Source: Epinephelus fuscoguttatus | Taxonomy: Eukaryota > Chordata > Actinopteri > Perciformes > Serranidae | Direction of reading: 5' to 3' | Assembly: GCF_011397635.1 (NCBI RefSeq) | Contig: NC_064770.1 | Location: 28,041,603-28,105,602 of the forward strand | DNA length: 64,000 nucleotides | Shown here: one piece after another, positions 1 through 12,203 of the stretch | How positions within the stretch are numbered: position 1 is the first letter of the stretch | Layout of the letters: the number at the start of each line of letters is the position of its first letter | Notes under the pieces: model-generated | Seen by the model: the letters and a program-made list of their open reading frames with translations, nothing else | Databases searched by the model: none | What the model was told of the DNA's origin: nothing | Translations under genes and position numbers: made by a program

Positions 1-2916
1 AAACATGAATACATTCCTTCACATGCCAGGTCGGTCACACTGAAAGCAGCCAGCTTCGAAGCTTTACGGGTTAGTTTTAGACGCTCCCTACATGTATTGA
101 CAGCAAAATACTTATTATGGCACTTTCATACCCCGCACAAGGGAAAGGCTGGAGGCATGAAAATTGTATGTTTTGCCATTGTGAGGTTATGACTAATTCA
201 AGGCGCCATGTGCAAAAATACCCCCACTTGCCAGCTTGAGGTAAAGTGCGTTATTCATAAGTTGTGAATAATTGAGGTTTAGGGAGCACAGTTGGAACTG
301 AGGGGGGATATTTGCTGACTGTGTGCTTTGTCTGGGTTGGCACTTATGTGAAAATACAATGCTTGGGTCAGGCAATTAGCAGGCAGAACAAAGAAACAAA
401 GCTAGGTGCTCTTTGTGCTTTAATGATCAAGACGCCTCCAAACTAGTCTTGTTTTTATGCTTTGGATGTTATTAACAGTGGATATGTCACTGACTTGGTG
501 TTACTGCTGCTAAAATTTAGGGAGCCTTGTTTTGTTGGTAAGAGACACTCTGGCATTGCAGAGCTCATTAGGTTGTGTTAGATACCAAACAGTGTGGGAA
601 TGTGTGGAAACAATGTGCAAAGGAGAACTTTAACATTTTGTTGTATTCCATAACATCATGACACACTTTGTCAGCAAGTGTCACATCGTGTCTTGTCACC
701 TGCATCACGACAAAGCAAAGCAATAAGCCGGTAACAGGAAGGAAATAACACAACAGTGTAACGTCACTACGTACAGTATGATGCTGCATGCGTTTTACTA
801 CAACCTGCACCTGTAAAAATCAAATGCTTTTTATATTAATAGCAGCAGTGAGTAACATTGTTTATCCACAGCCTGCTTGTTTATGCCACAAATAAGGCAC
901 CAAGTTTGACGCAAAATGAAAACATTACTCACCAAAGGACAAAATACTCCCACTACTGACACTTCCTGAGATACAGAGCTGAACTTCTCTGGCTTTGCTT
1001 TTAACATCTAAATGCACCCACCAGAGTGTACCCTAATTATAACTGAGGAAGGTAACAGCCATCATGTACAGCTCCTAATGCCTGGGTCACACTACACAAC
1101 ATTTTATCTGTTCCTACAGTCACTATGTCACATAGGTAATTGTGGAGTCAAAAAATCGTGCCCTGACTTGGCCAACAGACACACACTACACGATGGTACT
1201 CACCAATTATCCCCGGTCATCTTTCACAACATGTGTGATGTCATCAGGTTATTCTTGTCCTATTTTTAATACTATTATTTCAGTCACTACAGCTGTTCAT
1301 GTCCCAGCTGAAATGTTGTTGTAATAACATAAAAGCACCACCAGATGGCAGGAGCTACATTTGCAGTACTGCATGCAAACTGTGCAAGTCACTGAATCCT
1401 CCACAACAAGTTCCTGCAAATGTTTCAAAATAAAAGCCTGTTTAGAAAATGAAGGGATTCTCTTAACCGAAGTTATAATGGGCTTTTAATTTGAAATGGG
1501 TACAGGAAGTGTTGAGTGTGAAATGATGGCACGTTGCATTAACTTTATCAAGGCAAAGTAAAAATAGAAAAATGCATGCTCGTTTCCACTGTAGTGTGTT
1601 TCACATGAAGCTGGTAGCCTCTGTAGTTGTGGTGAATAAAAGTGCTGCCACCATTTTTAAATTTTGCATTTACATTTACATTTGCTAGCCTTATGCTAAC
1701 CAGGTTACTAAAGTGCCTCTGCTGTTCCACGCCATCTTTTTTCCCTTTTTACTCCGTGTGGTAACGTCTCTGGAGGAAATATCTAAAGGGCTGGGGTGTT
1801 GTTGACATACAGTTGTCCACGGCAGCAAATCGCTCTGTGTTTCTATTGGTCAAAAGAAAATCATACATGCTAGACTTTCTGTCAAAACATCGTGAGGCAT
1901 CCTAGACGTGGCGTCGATTGTCATCTATTACATGAGATAAAAACGATGGACTATTGTGTACGACACTCATTGTCATTCACGATCCGAGTCGACACTGTAT
2001 GATGCTGCATCGAGCTATAAGCCGTGTAGCATGAACCCAGCATTAGGTTTAATGTTAAGTATCTCAGACTTAAACACCTCCCTGGCTCATCTCATGGCTG
2101 TCATTATAGAAAGCTGTGTCTTTACCCTCCAGCACAGCCCTTCTACAGTGCAGGTGGTTTGCTTTGTGGTGAAATGTGTTTTCCAGGACAAACCAAACAT
2201 GCCTAGAAAGCCATGTGAACTTTGTTTAAATCAGTCCCTTTGGATGACCACGTCGACAGAAGCCAGTTTCCGCAGAGATGCCAGTTGTACACAGCCTCCA
2301 GGGCTGCTGGGAAGAGATAGGCTACATCCCAAGGTATGTGTATGTGTTAGTGGCCGTGCCTGTGTGGGGAAACTATGTGCTCTCCCTCTCTGGGTAGAGA
2401 TAAGGGGGACTCTTGGAGGTACAGCACCTGAAGCATGGAGGGATCTGGAGGAAGGTGATTAGTGCCAAAGGCTCAAACCACACACTCACTATCTAAACTG
2501 GTGAAAACAACTGTCACCATGCAGGTAGACACGCGAGAATGCATACACACTTATGCTTGTGCAGCTTGTTGGTGTGTGAAACAGACATATGCACATGCAA
2601 AGGCAGTCATGCACATACACACAGAGACACACACCTCCGGGAATTCAATTAAACACTTCAGACGTGTTTAATTGATAGCATGTAAGCTACATCCATCTCT
2701 ATGATTCCATGTGACGTGAAACATTTGTCTTTTATGTCTTTATGTAAAGCACTCTGCGTTTTTTTTCTCTCTGTACACACAAACTTTCTCTTCCTTTCAC
2801 ACACACACACACACACACACGTCTGAAACCTGAACTGTGGCCCCCTCTGTTATTATGAAACATTCAGAGTCCCAGTTGACTGGACATGTGTTCACCTCTG
2901 AGTGGATAAGCCCTTG

Positions 2917-2986
<70 letters not shown>

Positions 2987-3889
2987 TGTGTGTGTGTTTC
3001 CCATCAGTCATGTCTAGGCCACGCTGAAGCATCCTAACAGAACGGGTCATGTTACTCTTTCAATGCCACTGGAGAGAGCAGCTGGCAGAGAGGAAAGAAG
3101 TGTAAGATGAAGAGAGAAAGGAGTGCAGTTGATGACGGGAAAAGTACAAAGTTAAGGGTGCACAAAGGGGAGAGGAGAGGAGGAGAGATTAAAGATGAAT
3201 GGAGGATTGGGGGGAGTACAAAAGGGAAGAAGGAAGAAGAACCAAGAGGAGAGATAAGCAAGTTTAGAAAAGTGACAATAAAGTCAAAGAAAACTCATTT
3301 TAACAAAGTCATAAAGTCATTCCATTATCTTAAAATGTTCACATTTAAGAGGCCCTGGTTGTCAAATCTAAACACCGCCACAACAAAAGCGATTCACACA
3401 ACAACTCTGCTTCCATTAAACCCCGACTGTGACGTTTTGCCACACAGCGGACTGATGGATTGTTTGTTTAGCTGTGTGCTGTTAGTTCTGTGATTTGGCA
3501 GCCAGCGCTTTTGTTTCAAACAAATATCATACAAACTAAACAATATTTCTAATTGCATCAGTTTAATTGTTTCCTATCAGGTTTCAGCTGCTGTGAATAT
3601 GACGTCATAATCAGTTAAAGTGCTACAAGGACTAAAAATCTGCAAGAATATTTACTATATCATTTGTATGTGTCACACAATGTTATGTGGTTTATATCTT
3701 TGTCAATACTTGTCTCTGTTGAACAACGTTTTGAATTAATATACGTGCTATACTGTTCATTTTTCAATGAAAGTCAGTGACATAAAGCTACAAACTGATG
3801 CCCGACGCTTGCTGCTGATGGGCATGACGTGTTACAAATCAAAGTTGAGCTGGCCTCAACTTTTTTCAGGGCTCCAATGACGCAGTGAA
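1..3889. other. Noncoding stretch, no gene recognised
   Basis: I see no exon with a recognisable protein family and acceptable splice sites on either strand. The longest open frames here (for example 1956-2462 plus and 3107-3493 plus) have no domain and no codon-like pattern. The segment from about 1079 to 2060 contains TIR-like phrases typical of old DNA transposons, but I could not pair convincing ends. A short CA run sits at about 2799-2821. Confidence 0.5.
2919..2997. repeat. (TG)n microsatellite
   Basis: Almost uninterrupted TG dinucleotide tract of about 80 bp, with one GA interruption near its right end. This is one of the longer dinucleotide arrays in the window and is likely to be length-polymorphic. 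Confidence 0.97.
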
Positions 3890-4790
3890 GCATCAACCAA
3901 TTGACCTTTCACTAAGTCCCGCCCCTCTGTGATGGTCTGACAATCTGTCGCAGTAAGCATGGAGCCCACACTGTAACTAACTGCACTCCCTGAAGAAATA
4001 TTATCATATTTTTGGAAAAGTGAAAGAGTGATTGCAGAGAGAAGCAGACAGAAGGGTCTACAGTCTGTGTTTGAAGGATATATCCAGGATGTCAAACTGA
4101 CTCAGCAGCAACAACAGGTTAAAAAGACAAAGATAGTTAGAAGCTAAAGCCGAACTATAGGCTACAGATCACAGTGTAAAAGTGAACCACCACATCACTG
4201 CTGATCGCCACACAAGACAATGAATATAAAGGGAAACTTTGCTGATATTGAACCAGCTGTGTGGCATCACAGTGTGTGCAGATGAACGATCTTTAGCCAC
4301 TGCCAGCACCTGGACCTCCGCCGCCGGATGGGCAGGGACCTCCGGGAAAAGCCAAACAACATTCATCTGCACACACGGCGATGACACACAGCTGGTTGAA
4401 TATGAGCAAAGTTTCCCTGCTTCCCTTCACTGGTTCCTGTACAGCAGGGTCGGCCTTTGTTTCAATGTTATAATCATGACAAAGCAAAAGCAGCATGTGT
4501 ATACCTTCAGTAGGCTATATCTTCAGTAGCTAGCTAGCTAACCCTACACTTTTCAGGGTTTGATTTTGGTTTTGGAACAGAGAAGAAATGTATATCTTTT
4601 TCCAACCTCTCCAGCTAACGAGTATCATTAATACACGACGTGCCCCGGGCACAACATTTAGCTCCAAATCCACAAAACCAGCCTGAACATGAAGGAAATC
4701 TGAAACAACAGAGTTGATGGAGCATAGAGCTGTGTCTAGGGGCGGGACTTGGCAAAGGGTAAATTATATGTTTTGTTTTTAGCTGTGGTA
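3890..4790. repeat. Composite palindromic element (foldback)
   Basis: Two nested inverted repeats are visible. The inner pair is 4230-4287 against 4360-4418; these arms are about 58 bp, roughly 90% complementary and separated by a 72-nt GC-rich loop. The outer pair includes AAGTCCCGCCCCT at about 3917 and its reverse complement at about 4738, each with further AT-rich similarity outside. This architecture suggests an old non-autonomous DNA transposon or foldback element. It contains no coding capacity, and terminal motifs and target duplication were not resolved. Confidence 0.6.
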
Positions 4791-5459
4791 CTCTGTTACA
4801 TAGCTTAGTTAGCTGACACTGTGCTAGCTTAATGTGCATTGCAGTGCACACAGAGAAAGTGAAATGTGATGTTAAAATAGGGCTAAGATACTGATCAAAA
4901 GCAGAGTTGTTGTTTTTTTTACCTAAGCATGTGAGCAACTCCTCAACTGGGCCTCGCTTTTGATGTAGCTGGTCACGCTATTGCACTGTTGCTCGCAGTG
5001 TGAAACAATATTTACAAGACTTGATCAAGCGCCACTCCGAGCACACAGCAGACATGTCGCACTGCAGCTCATTAACAGATGATCACACAAAGTCATTACT
5101 TGTGTTACTGGAAGATCTGTACCTCTTCCACCTCTGTGTTAGCTTAAAATCATGTGTGGAAAGTCCCTAATTAAGCTTGATTTCTCACCTGAAGAACCGA
5201 TCTCCAGAGTTATGATTCGCCAGGCAATATCCTTTTGGCCATTGTCTTTAAAATGACGGGATTGTGTGCAATGAGTCTTTCGTCATCAGTCTGTGTCACA
5301 CACGAGACAGCATCCATGGTGAGGAGAGGAGTCGAGCTGCCATAGGAACAGAGAAGAAGAGCTGCTACGGGAGCTGGTATGTACAAGCAGAGAGCAGGTG
5401 GGGGGTAAATGTATTTAATTCCAGGGATAGCGAGGCTGGAAATAGGAAAGTGGCGTAAA

Positions 5460-5820
5460 GTACCATGGGGTGGCGTGTCCTGGGTGGGTTCCAGATGCAA
5501 CACTTATACTAGGGTAGAACATTCTGGGTGGTTTCTTGTTGGAACGCTTAGAAGGTGGAGAGGATCTGGACAGAGCTGGGTGGGACTCTCACACCCTATA
5601 GGGGCTCTCTCTAGAACCTCACATAAGGAGTCCTGGGTTTAACCTTTCACAGATGGATTTAGGGTATAACCCAGTTCTAGGAGGAACCCTCTGAAGGGGT
5701 TCCAGTTGGGACCTTTATAAAAAGGTTCTACCAGGAACCAAAAAGGGTTCTCCTATGCCTACGGACAAGTCAAAGAACTCTATATGGTTCTAGTGAGCAC
5801 CGTTGTTTCGAAGAGTGTAG
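5460..5820. repeat. GGTTC-rich interspersed repeat (MITE-like)
   Basis: Many alternating GGTTCT and AGAACC/GGAACC words are spread over about 350 bp, with the right edge ending in AAGAGTGTAG. This matches the layout of an abundant fish palindromic MITE built from GGTTC/GAACC words. The expected matching left terminus is not visible, so this copy appears truncated on the left. Confidence 0.55.
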
Positions 5821-7459
5821 ATAGGAAATAAAAATAAAAACTGAGGACATTCTCTGAACTTATTTGTACTCACAAAAACACAGACGAACAGAGAACAGAG
5901 AACCCTCTCGCCTGCTGTCCTCGGCCACACTCATCACTAGTGGAAAAATCCATGTACCTGACGTCGAGACATCAGCTGAAGAACTTAAACCAATTTAACT
6001 TGATTTCAAGTCTATTTACAGTATCTCCCTTCCCCTCGTGCACGGGCATGTACACACACGCACACACACACACAGCCATGCACACGACCATCGTGCACGT
6101 CGGTCTTCGACTGCAGTCTCATTTCACAGTCTGCTCTTTACCTACCCAGAACCCCCCTGGAGGGATTTAGTAAATAGAAAGCTAGTTTGTACTTTCCATT
6201 AGAGCCTAATTCTATTACGCAGCCGGCTCTTATCGATCCAAACATTCAGAGAGACATGCAAGAAAAGTAGCAAGTGGAGCACAGCGGAGGCCACTGTGGT
6301 TTGAGGATGGAGGCGGGAAAAGGTGGGAGAGAGAGGGGGTGCATTTGGTAGAGGGATGGAAAAAACGAAATAAAGGGATGAAGATGGGGGAGATAGAAAT
6401 AACAAAGGCAGGAGAGAGCTCTATCTGCTCCCACCTGTAAAACATGAACCAGTGTCACCCAGATTGATAGCCACGGCATCTCACAAACACACTATCATTT
6501 TATCCTGTGTGTTCCCGAGCAAGACTGTGCACGTGTGAGTGTTCTGATGCCCCGACGTTACACATACACACTCACTGTGTGGGTGTATGGAGCTCTATGG
6601 CACACTGATCTAAATTGACAGCAGGCATATCATTTGAGCAGAGCAGAGACCGGCCACATACACATGCACAAGCACACACACATGCATGTGTATGTGTATG
6701 CGCGCACTGATAGGATGGTGACCACAGCACAGCCGGTGTGGGAGCAAGAGCCAGACAAGATATGAAAACCCATATCTGAATGAGAAACCTGGGGAATGTG
6801 TGTTATACGGTATAGAGATTGGATTTGTTTGTGTGTGTGTGAGATGTTTAACCCAAGCAGTTCTTGACCAGAGATGTGGTCACACCTGACTCACCCTGCC
6901 TGAGGGATGAATGTGAGTAAACCTGAAGAAAAAAGAGAGAGATTATAAGGGACATTTCTTCAGAGACGCCGGTAGATGGAAGGTGAGGGGAGAGAGAAAG
7001 GTGACGGCGTGAAGCAACAGAGCGGATAAAGGAAGAGATGAGTTCGGAGAGGGGTGTGAAGGAGTCGAGGTGACGGGAGGGCGTGGAGGAGGGAGACACA
7101 GAATCAGGGACATACAAAAATATGACACAGAAAATTCATCACTGCCATCTGGATTTAAAATAAGTATCAGGTTTGTATGTTTATTCTGTCAGAAATAAAA
7201 TGCAATGACAGCTCCTGACCAAATATAGGCTCAGTGACCACAAACGACTGAAAGAGAAAGATATAAAAAAGCACATGGCAACCCAGAGAGAGGACTGAAC
7301 ATGCGATCTGAGTATGAAGAATACACTGATTCGTTTAGATTATCATGCTTTAAACTAGGAACTAAGAATGTCTACTGTTAGCCATTAATCGAGAGAGTAT
7401 TTTTGACAGTTTACGCATGTTGGTCTAAAGGCTAAGGCCTCGATCACTCAGAAAGTGTG
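5821..7459. other. Noncoding stretch
   Basis: Purine-rich and CA-rich intergenic sequence. The minus-strand open frames at 6199-6479 and 6848-7128 are Ser/Pro/Phe-rich translations of GA-rich DNA and carry no recognisable domain. Short CA runs lie near 6055 and 6675. Confidence 0.5.
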
Positions 7460-8620
7460 ACACACTAGTGAAAAAAAAAACGCTTGCTGCGCATTTTTAT
7501 TGTTGCCAGGCAACCACCCCATCACGTCCTTACATTAACCTTCCAATGTGATCAATCTAGCATTTATTTATCTTTTTATTTCACAGTTATTAGTATCTAG
7601 CTCCTAAAATGTTCAGGCAGAGGGTACTTGCTGTAGCTTTGGTTGAGGGTGAGAGGCTGTCAAAAAATAGTTAGTTGGGCACAGGGAGATGGAGATCTGT
7701 GTGGGTACATGAGACCCTTTAAAAGAGGGTGGATCATGGGGAGCACCACCTGTTGCTCCAGGAGCTTCACGTCAATGATGGTTGTTTCCAGGCATATGCT
7801 GCTGTCTACCGTCAGGCCGTATAGCTCTGGGTATCGAGCGACTGCTATGACCAGTTTCTCCTCCATCGTTTACTAACTGTAAACTTGTTGTCATGACCAC
7901 CACAGAAGGCCCGCCTCTCAAATCATCTGATTGGACAATGGGGAAAAGGAGATGACGTCAGGCATTTTTCTACCCTGAGTTGAAATTTTTTCAACTCAAG
8001 GAGTTCAGAGCGCTCCGGCAAAAACGTAAGGTGTCTGGGGCGCAGAAACGCGAGGTGTGTCGCAACACAAAAACAGTGAGCAAAAAGCTTCATTCTCATT
8101 AAAAACAATTACAAAAAGCCACCTCAAGCTGCTAAAACGCTTTGAGGAGCGTCAACCGGAATTCTGTTGCACACTCCACTCTGCTAGGTGGGGGTAATGT
8201 GACTAGCTGGTTGCCAACCGCCAATTAGAACAAAAGACGAGGAAGAAGATGCAGGAAGAGAAAGAAAACACACAATGCAGGACGACCACGACAACCAGAC
8301 AACGACGGTACCAATGAGAGTTGCTTATTATAGTTGTCTATTAGTCTAACGACTAATAATTAAATAATGACTAACAAATGATAGATGGCGCCCAAGTTCT
8401 TCTTCTTCTCTTGCTACTACGGGAGCTGGGAAGTACAAAATAGGCTTTTCTCTGAAAAAGAAGCGCCTTTTCAAGGGTGGTGACACTGGAAAATAGGACA
8501 ATAGCGAGAAGTGCTGCAGCGCATCACGTCGACACACCGCTGGTGTGGGTTTGTAAATAAAGAAAAATGGGGGCGTCTGTTTTGACGTGCATCGTACAGT
8601 GCCGGTGTGTTTTGGCCTTT
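7460..8620 (-). mobile_element. Remnant DNA transposon with MADF-like fragment
   Basis: The region contains an ORF fragment resembling the start of a MADF domain (annotated separately). It also has short hairpins such as TTGAAATTTTTTCAA near 7982 and the word AACGCTTGCTGCGCATTTTT near 7480, a style typical of fish DNA elements whose accessory protein is MADF/SANT-like. Boundaries are approximate because I could not pair terminal inverted repeats. The class is inferred only. Confidence 0.35.
7660..7866 (-). pseudogene. MADF-like N-terminal fragment
   Basis: The translated 68-residue frame begins MEEKLVIAVARYPELYGLTV. This resembles the opening of MADF domains (acidic start, Leu-Ile-x-x-Val-x-x-Tyr-Pro-x-Leu-Tyr). 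MADF domains bind DNA and occur in accessory proteins of several animal DNA transposons and in host regulators. Similarity fades after about 25 residues and the rest of the roughly 80-residue domain is not visible, so it is a fragment or an old degraded copy. No neighbouring exon completes it. It could be chance resemblance. Confidence 0.35.
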
Positions 8621-8826
8621 AGTCCGCTACTCTCCAGTTCACTGTACTGAGCACCAACCAGGTCTGGTGGGCTACTCATTCTTAAAAATTACCCGGTTAG
8701 TTAGAGCTTTATGGGTGTCACGCTATCAAAAGCAAATTAACCGAAACTGACTTCCCTAAGTAAAACCTCAATTTCCTAAAGAAAAGTCTCACCACAGGAG
8801 ACTGTCACACACATGCATGCATACAC

Positions 8827-9281
8827 TTAACCCATTTAATCCTACCAGTAACAATAGTGACCGCAAAACAAGCTCTCAGATATAAGGCTCTAAAAATGTT
8901 ACCAAATGATGTATCAGTGCTTTTCCAGCAAGTACTGAAATAATAAAGGGTCTCAATAATATGTGCAGTGTCACATGTTTAGTGTAAATTGTCACATGAC
9001 CAGAGCTGTTTACTTCCTGGTGATACAGCATTCTAGTGGCAATGCTCTGCCTGTGACAGTTTTTAATGTTCTATATATATATAAGTATTTTGATGACTGC
9101 ATAGGAGTTTATGTTAATTTGGTCAATAAATGGTAGATACAACACATTATCCCACAGTTGTAACCAACTATGAAACAAACATTTTTCACCTACTTTTCCA
9201 TGAAAAATTTTAAAGGGTTATCAATGACAGATGATTTGGATAGTTTTACATCTGGGAAAAATTTAGGATTAAACAGGTTAA
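8827..9281. mobile_element. TTAA-flanked MITE
   Basis: The left end reads TTAACCCATTTAATCCTA and the right end is the near reverse complement of TTAACCTGTTTAATCCTA. Both ends are bounded by TTAA, giving a roughly 455-bp non-coding element with inverted termini of about 18 bp. A TTAA target site is used by piggyBac and Kolobok-type transposases. The element has no coding capacity and would have been moved in trans. Confidence 0.6.
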
Positions 9282-10857
9282 ACACCCAAATGCTTTTGAA
9301 TGTAGCTCACTGTAATACAAGAGGATGGAAGAGACTTCAAATGAAAGCAACTGGGAGACAATAAGGAAGACATGTGCATGCAAGCTGCCAGACAAAGCAA
9401 GCCAACATTGGACTAAACAGACAGATGGGGAAGAGGATGTCAGAGAACATTCAGTTTGAAACTCTCTTGCTGTGTTTGCAGTCGACAACAAGCAAACTAA
9501 CGAGGGTGCGATCTGGATTAACACCACCGCGCAGCTTAGGGTTCCTTATGCTTTATTTTATCACTGACGCACACCCACAATCACAATGTGTTTCTTTGTC
9601 AGCTCCGTCAGTGTAGTTTTGTCATTTTGAACAATGTTTGGTTTGACAGCTCTGCTCTCACAACGTCTCAAGACAACAACAAAAAGTTTATGAGGCATCT
9701 TCTTTTATCCCTGAACTGTTAGAATGAGCAGAACCTGGACGAGGAGTATATTGTTTGTCCTTACAGACGCATCTCAAATATGAATCATCCAACTCCCACA
9801 ATTTTAGCCCACAGTTTATTTAATGCTAAGGGTACATCAAAATTCCCCAGAATATTTGGTGACTGTGAGTACTAGCCTTAAATAAGCACTTAGGAAATGT
9901 AATTTTCTGTTCAGCATCAATAGTTGCCTGATGGACCATATAATAGATCAGTAGTTTAATTCACTGGAATCAAGAGGTGGTCACATAGAAAATATTGCAG
10001 CATCGTGACTGTGCTGTCCAGGTTTATGGGGACATTAAATGCAAATTCTCTTTTAGGGCAGACTTGGCATTTATATTACCAAGACATGGCCCGTGTGACT
10101 CATTACATGCTTAGCAGAGGTAAATTTATGATCCCGTTGGATTGCACATGAATGTAGATCAATGCATTGTAATGGAAGCTTGACTTACAAAACCATTATT
10201 TCTGTTCTGCGGTCTCTGGCCCAAATTCAATTTAGAATTTAGGGATTTAGCGGACGCATTTCTCCAAAGTGACTTTGTAAAATGAATGAATGCGCCTCAG
10301 GCATAAACAGGGGACACTGGCTGATAACTCTAAGTGCTGTGAGAAACTGGTACACTTACAGAGAAGAGTTAATCATCAGTGGTGAGAGAGCTGCATTTAC
10401 AATATACGCCTGCAGTGATGTGGCTGAGCGGCCAAGTCAGAGCTTCTTGCACACACAGCCTGAGGGTGAGGAGCAAGAGCAAACATTCGCCTTCACCTAC
10501 AATGTCAGACGAGAATGAAACTTTAGAATTCAAGATCAGGCCTTACGGATTGGTTTTCAGACACTGATATTAAAGGTCAATCTCAGTTTATCCTGAAGCA
10601 TTATAGCTGTGGCCTTGATGTTTGTGTGCTTTAGATTGGGATTTACTGTAAAAGTCTCTGAAATCACACCGGCCAGAACGTCAGTCCATGTGTGTTAGCG
10701 TTACTATGGTGATGAGCTTTTCCAGCCCAGGAGACAACTCAAGTAAATAAGGTGAGTGACTTTGGTACAACGTGTGTGAGGTGCATTACAAATCTGGTTG
10801 GAGATTATAGGGGATTGATTCTGCATCATAGGAGTATAGTCTCTCACTCTCAGTCTG

Positions 10858-10858
<1 letters not shown>
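9282..10858. other. Noncoding stretch
   Basis: No gene recognised. The block 10225-10560 has the look of an interspersed repeat (GGATTTAGCGGACGCATTT followed by a spaced CCAAAGTGAC word), but its ends are unclear. Confidence 0.45.

Positions 10859-10910
<52 letters not shown>
10859..10910. repeat. (CA)n microsatellite
   Basis: Uninterrupted CA tract of about 52 bp immediately left of the Tc1-like element. The open frame through it is a CVCV artefact. Confidence 0.97.
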
Positions 10911-10912
<2 letters not shown>

Positions 10913-10920
10913 GTACAGTA

Positions 10921-11911
10921 TATAAACTCACTGGCCACTTTAGGTACACCTGAAATCCTACTGGGGTTTTCACACACAACCATCTCTAGGGTTTACAGAG
11001 GATGGTCCCAAAAAGAGAAAATATCCAGTGAGCAGCAGGTCTCTGGGTGAAAATGCCTTGTTGATGCCAGAGGTCAGAGGAGAATGGCCAGACTGGTTCA
11101 AGATGATAGAAAGGCAACAGTCACTCAAATAACCACTGGTTACAACCAAGGTCTGCAGAAGACCATCTCTGAACCAACAACACGTCCAACCTTGAAGCAG
11201 ATGGGCTACAGCAGCAGAAGACCACACCAGGTGCCACTCCTGTCCGCTAACAACAGGAAACTGAGGCTACAGTTCACACAGGCTCACCAAAACTGGACAA
11301 TAGAAGTTTGGAAAAACGTTGCCTGGTCTGATGAGTCTGGATTTCTGCTGCCACATTCAGATGGTAGGGTCAGAATTTGGTGTAAACAACATGAAAGCAT
11401 GGATCCATCCTGCCTTGTATCAACGGTTCAGGCTGCTGGTGGTGGTGTAATGGTGTGGGGGATATTTTCTTGGCACACTTTGGGCCCCTTAGTACCAACT
11501 GAGCATGGTTTAAACACCACAGCCTACCTGAGTATTGTTGCTGACCGTGTCCATCCCTTTATGACCACAGTGTACCCATCTTCTCATGGCTACTTCCAGC
11601 AGGATAACGCACCATGTCACAAAGCTCAAATCATCTCAACATGACAATGAGTTCACTGTACTCCAGTGGCCTCCACAGTCACCAGATCTCAGTCCGATAG
11701 AGCACCTTTGGGATGTGGTGGAACGGGAGATTCACATCACGGATGTATTGCCGACAAATCTGCAGCAGCTGTGTGATGTCATCATGTCAATATGGACCAA
11801 AGTCTCTGAGGAATGTTTCCAGCACCTTGTTGAATCTATGACACAAAGCCAAAAGGGGGTTCAACCCGATACTAGCACGGTGTACCTAATAAAGTGGCTA
11901 CTGAATGTATA
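10921..11911 (+). mobile_element. Tc1-like DNA transposon, damaged
   Basis: The left end CTCACTGGCCACTTTAGGTA is mirrored at the right end by the reverse complement of ACCTAATAAAGTGGCTACTG, with TA-rich flanks as expected for TA-targeting Tc1/mariner elements. The two termini differ by a 2-3 nt gap and a few substitutions. The roughly 1-kb body is occupied by transposase-like coding sequence on the plus strand. It sits in intergenic DNA beside a CA microsatellite. Confidence 0.88.
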
Positions 11912-11918
11912 TTTTTAG
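11084..11918 (+). pseudogene. Tc1-family transposase pseudogene
   Basis: Two overlapping frames (11084-11644 and 11586-11918) together read as the C-terminal two thirds of a Tc1-family DDE transposase. Visible hallmarks are AWSDESGF (first catalytic Asp), QQDNAPCHKAQ (second Asp) and SPDLSPIEHLWD (the catalytic Glu of the DD34E triad), as well as the linker TQAHQNW. The reading frame breaks near 11639, just after the second Asp, with apparent loss of a few residues. The N-terminal paired helix-turn-helix domain is absent or unrecognisable. All three acidic residues survive, but no single frame can encode the enzyme, so I call it inactive. Confidence 0.9.
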
Positions 11919-12155
11919 GAATGCAGGCAGAGATAGCACTTTTTTTTCTTTACTAAAATGAGATACATACTGTATATCATGCTGTCTCTGCTTCACCTAT
12001 TTCACTCAGCTGCTTCTGCAGGCAGTAACAGCCGCTTTGATACCATTAGCTTTCAAATATAACCCAGATATGTGCAGTGTGGCTGAGGAGTGATTCTAGA
12101 TGTTTGAAAGGGCTTGCTCTGTGTAAAAGGTCACCTGTGCTGCTGTGCATACACG

Positions 12156-12159
<4 letters not shown>

Positions 12160-12197
<38 letters not shown>
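12160..12197. repeat. (AC)n microsatellite
   Basis: Dinucleotide AC tract of about 38 bp. ORFs crossing it are THTHTH or VCVCVC artefacts. Confidence 0.95.

Positions 12198-12203
<6 letters not shown>

Noticed and set aside
1956..2462. 168-codon plus-strand open frame
   Set aside because: No domain, odd composition, and no splice or promoter context. It falls in repeat-like intergenic DNA.
4239..4529. Similar peptides encoded on both strands near 4.3 kb
   Set aside because: Explained by the inverted repeat rather than by two genes.
6199..7128. Ser/Pro/Phe-rich minus-strand frames
   Set aside because: Translations of GA-rich plus-strand DNA; low complexity, with several overlapping frames open at once.
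10704..10979. Frames through microsatellites (also 12077-12512, 13424-13714, 16089-16496 and 62729-62989)
   Set aside because: THTHTH and CVCVCV runs are artefacts of CA/TG arrays.
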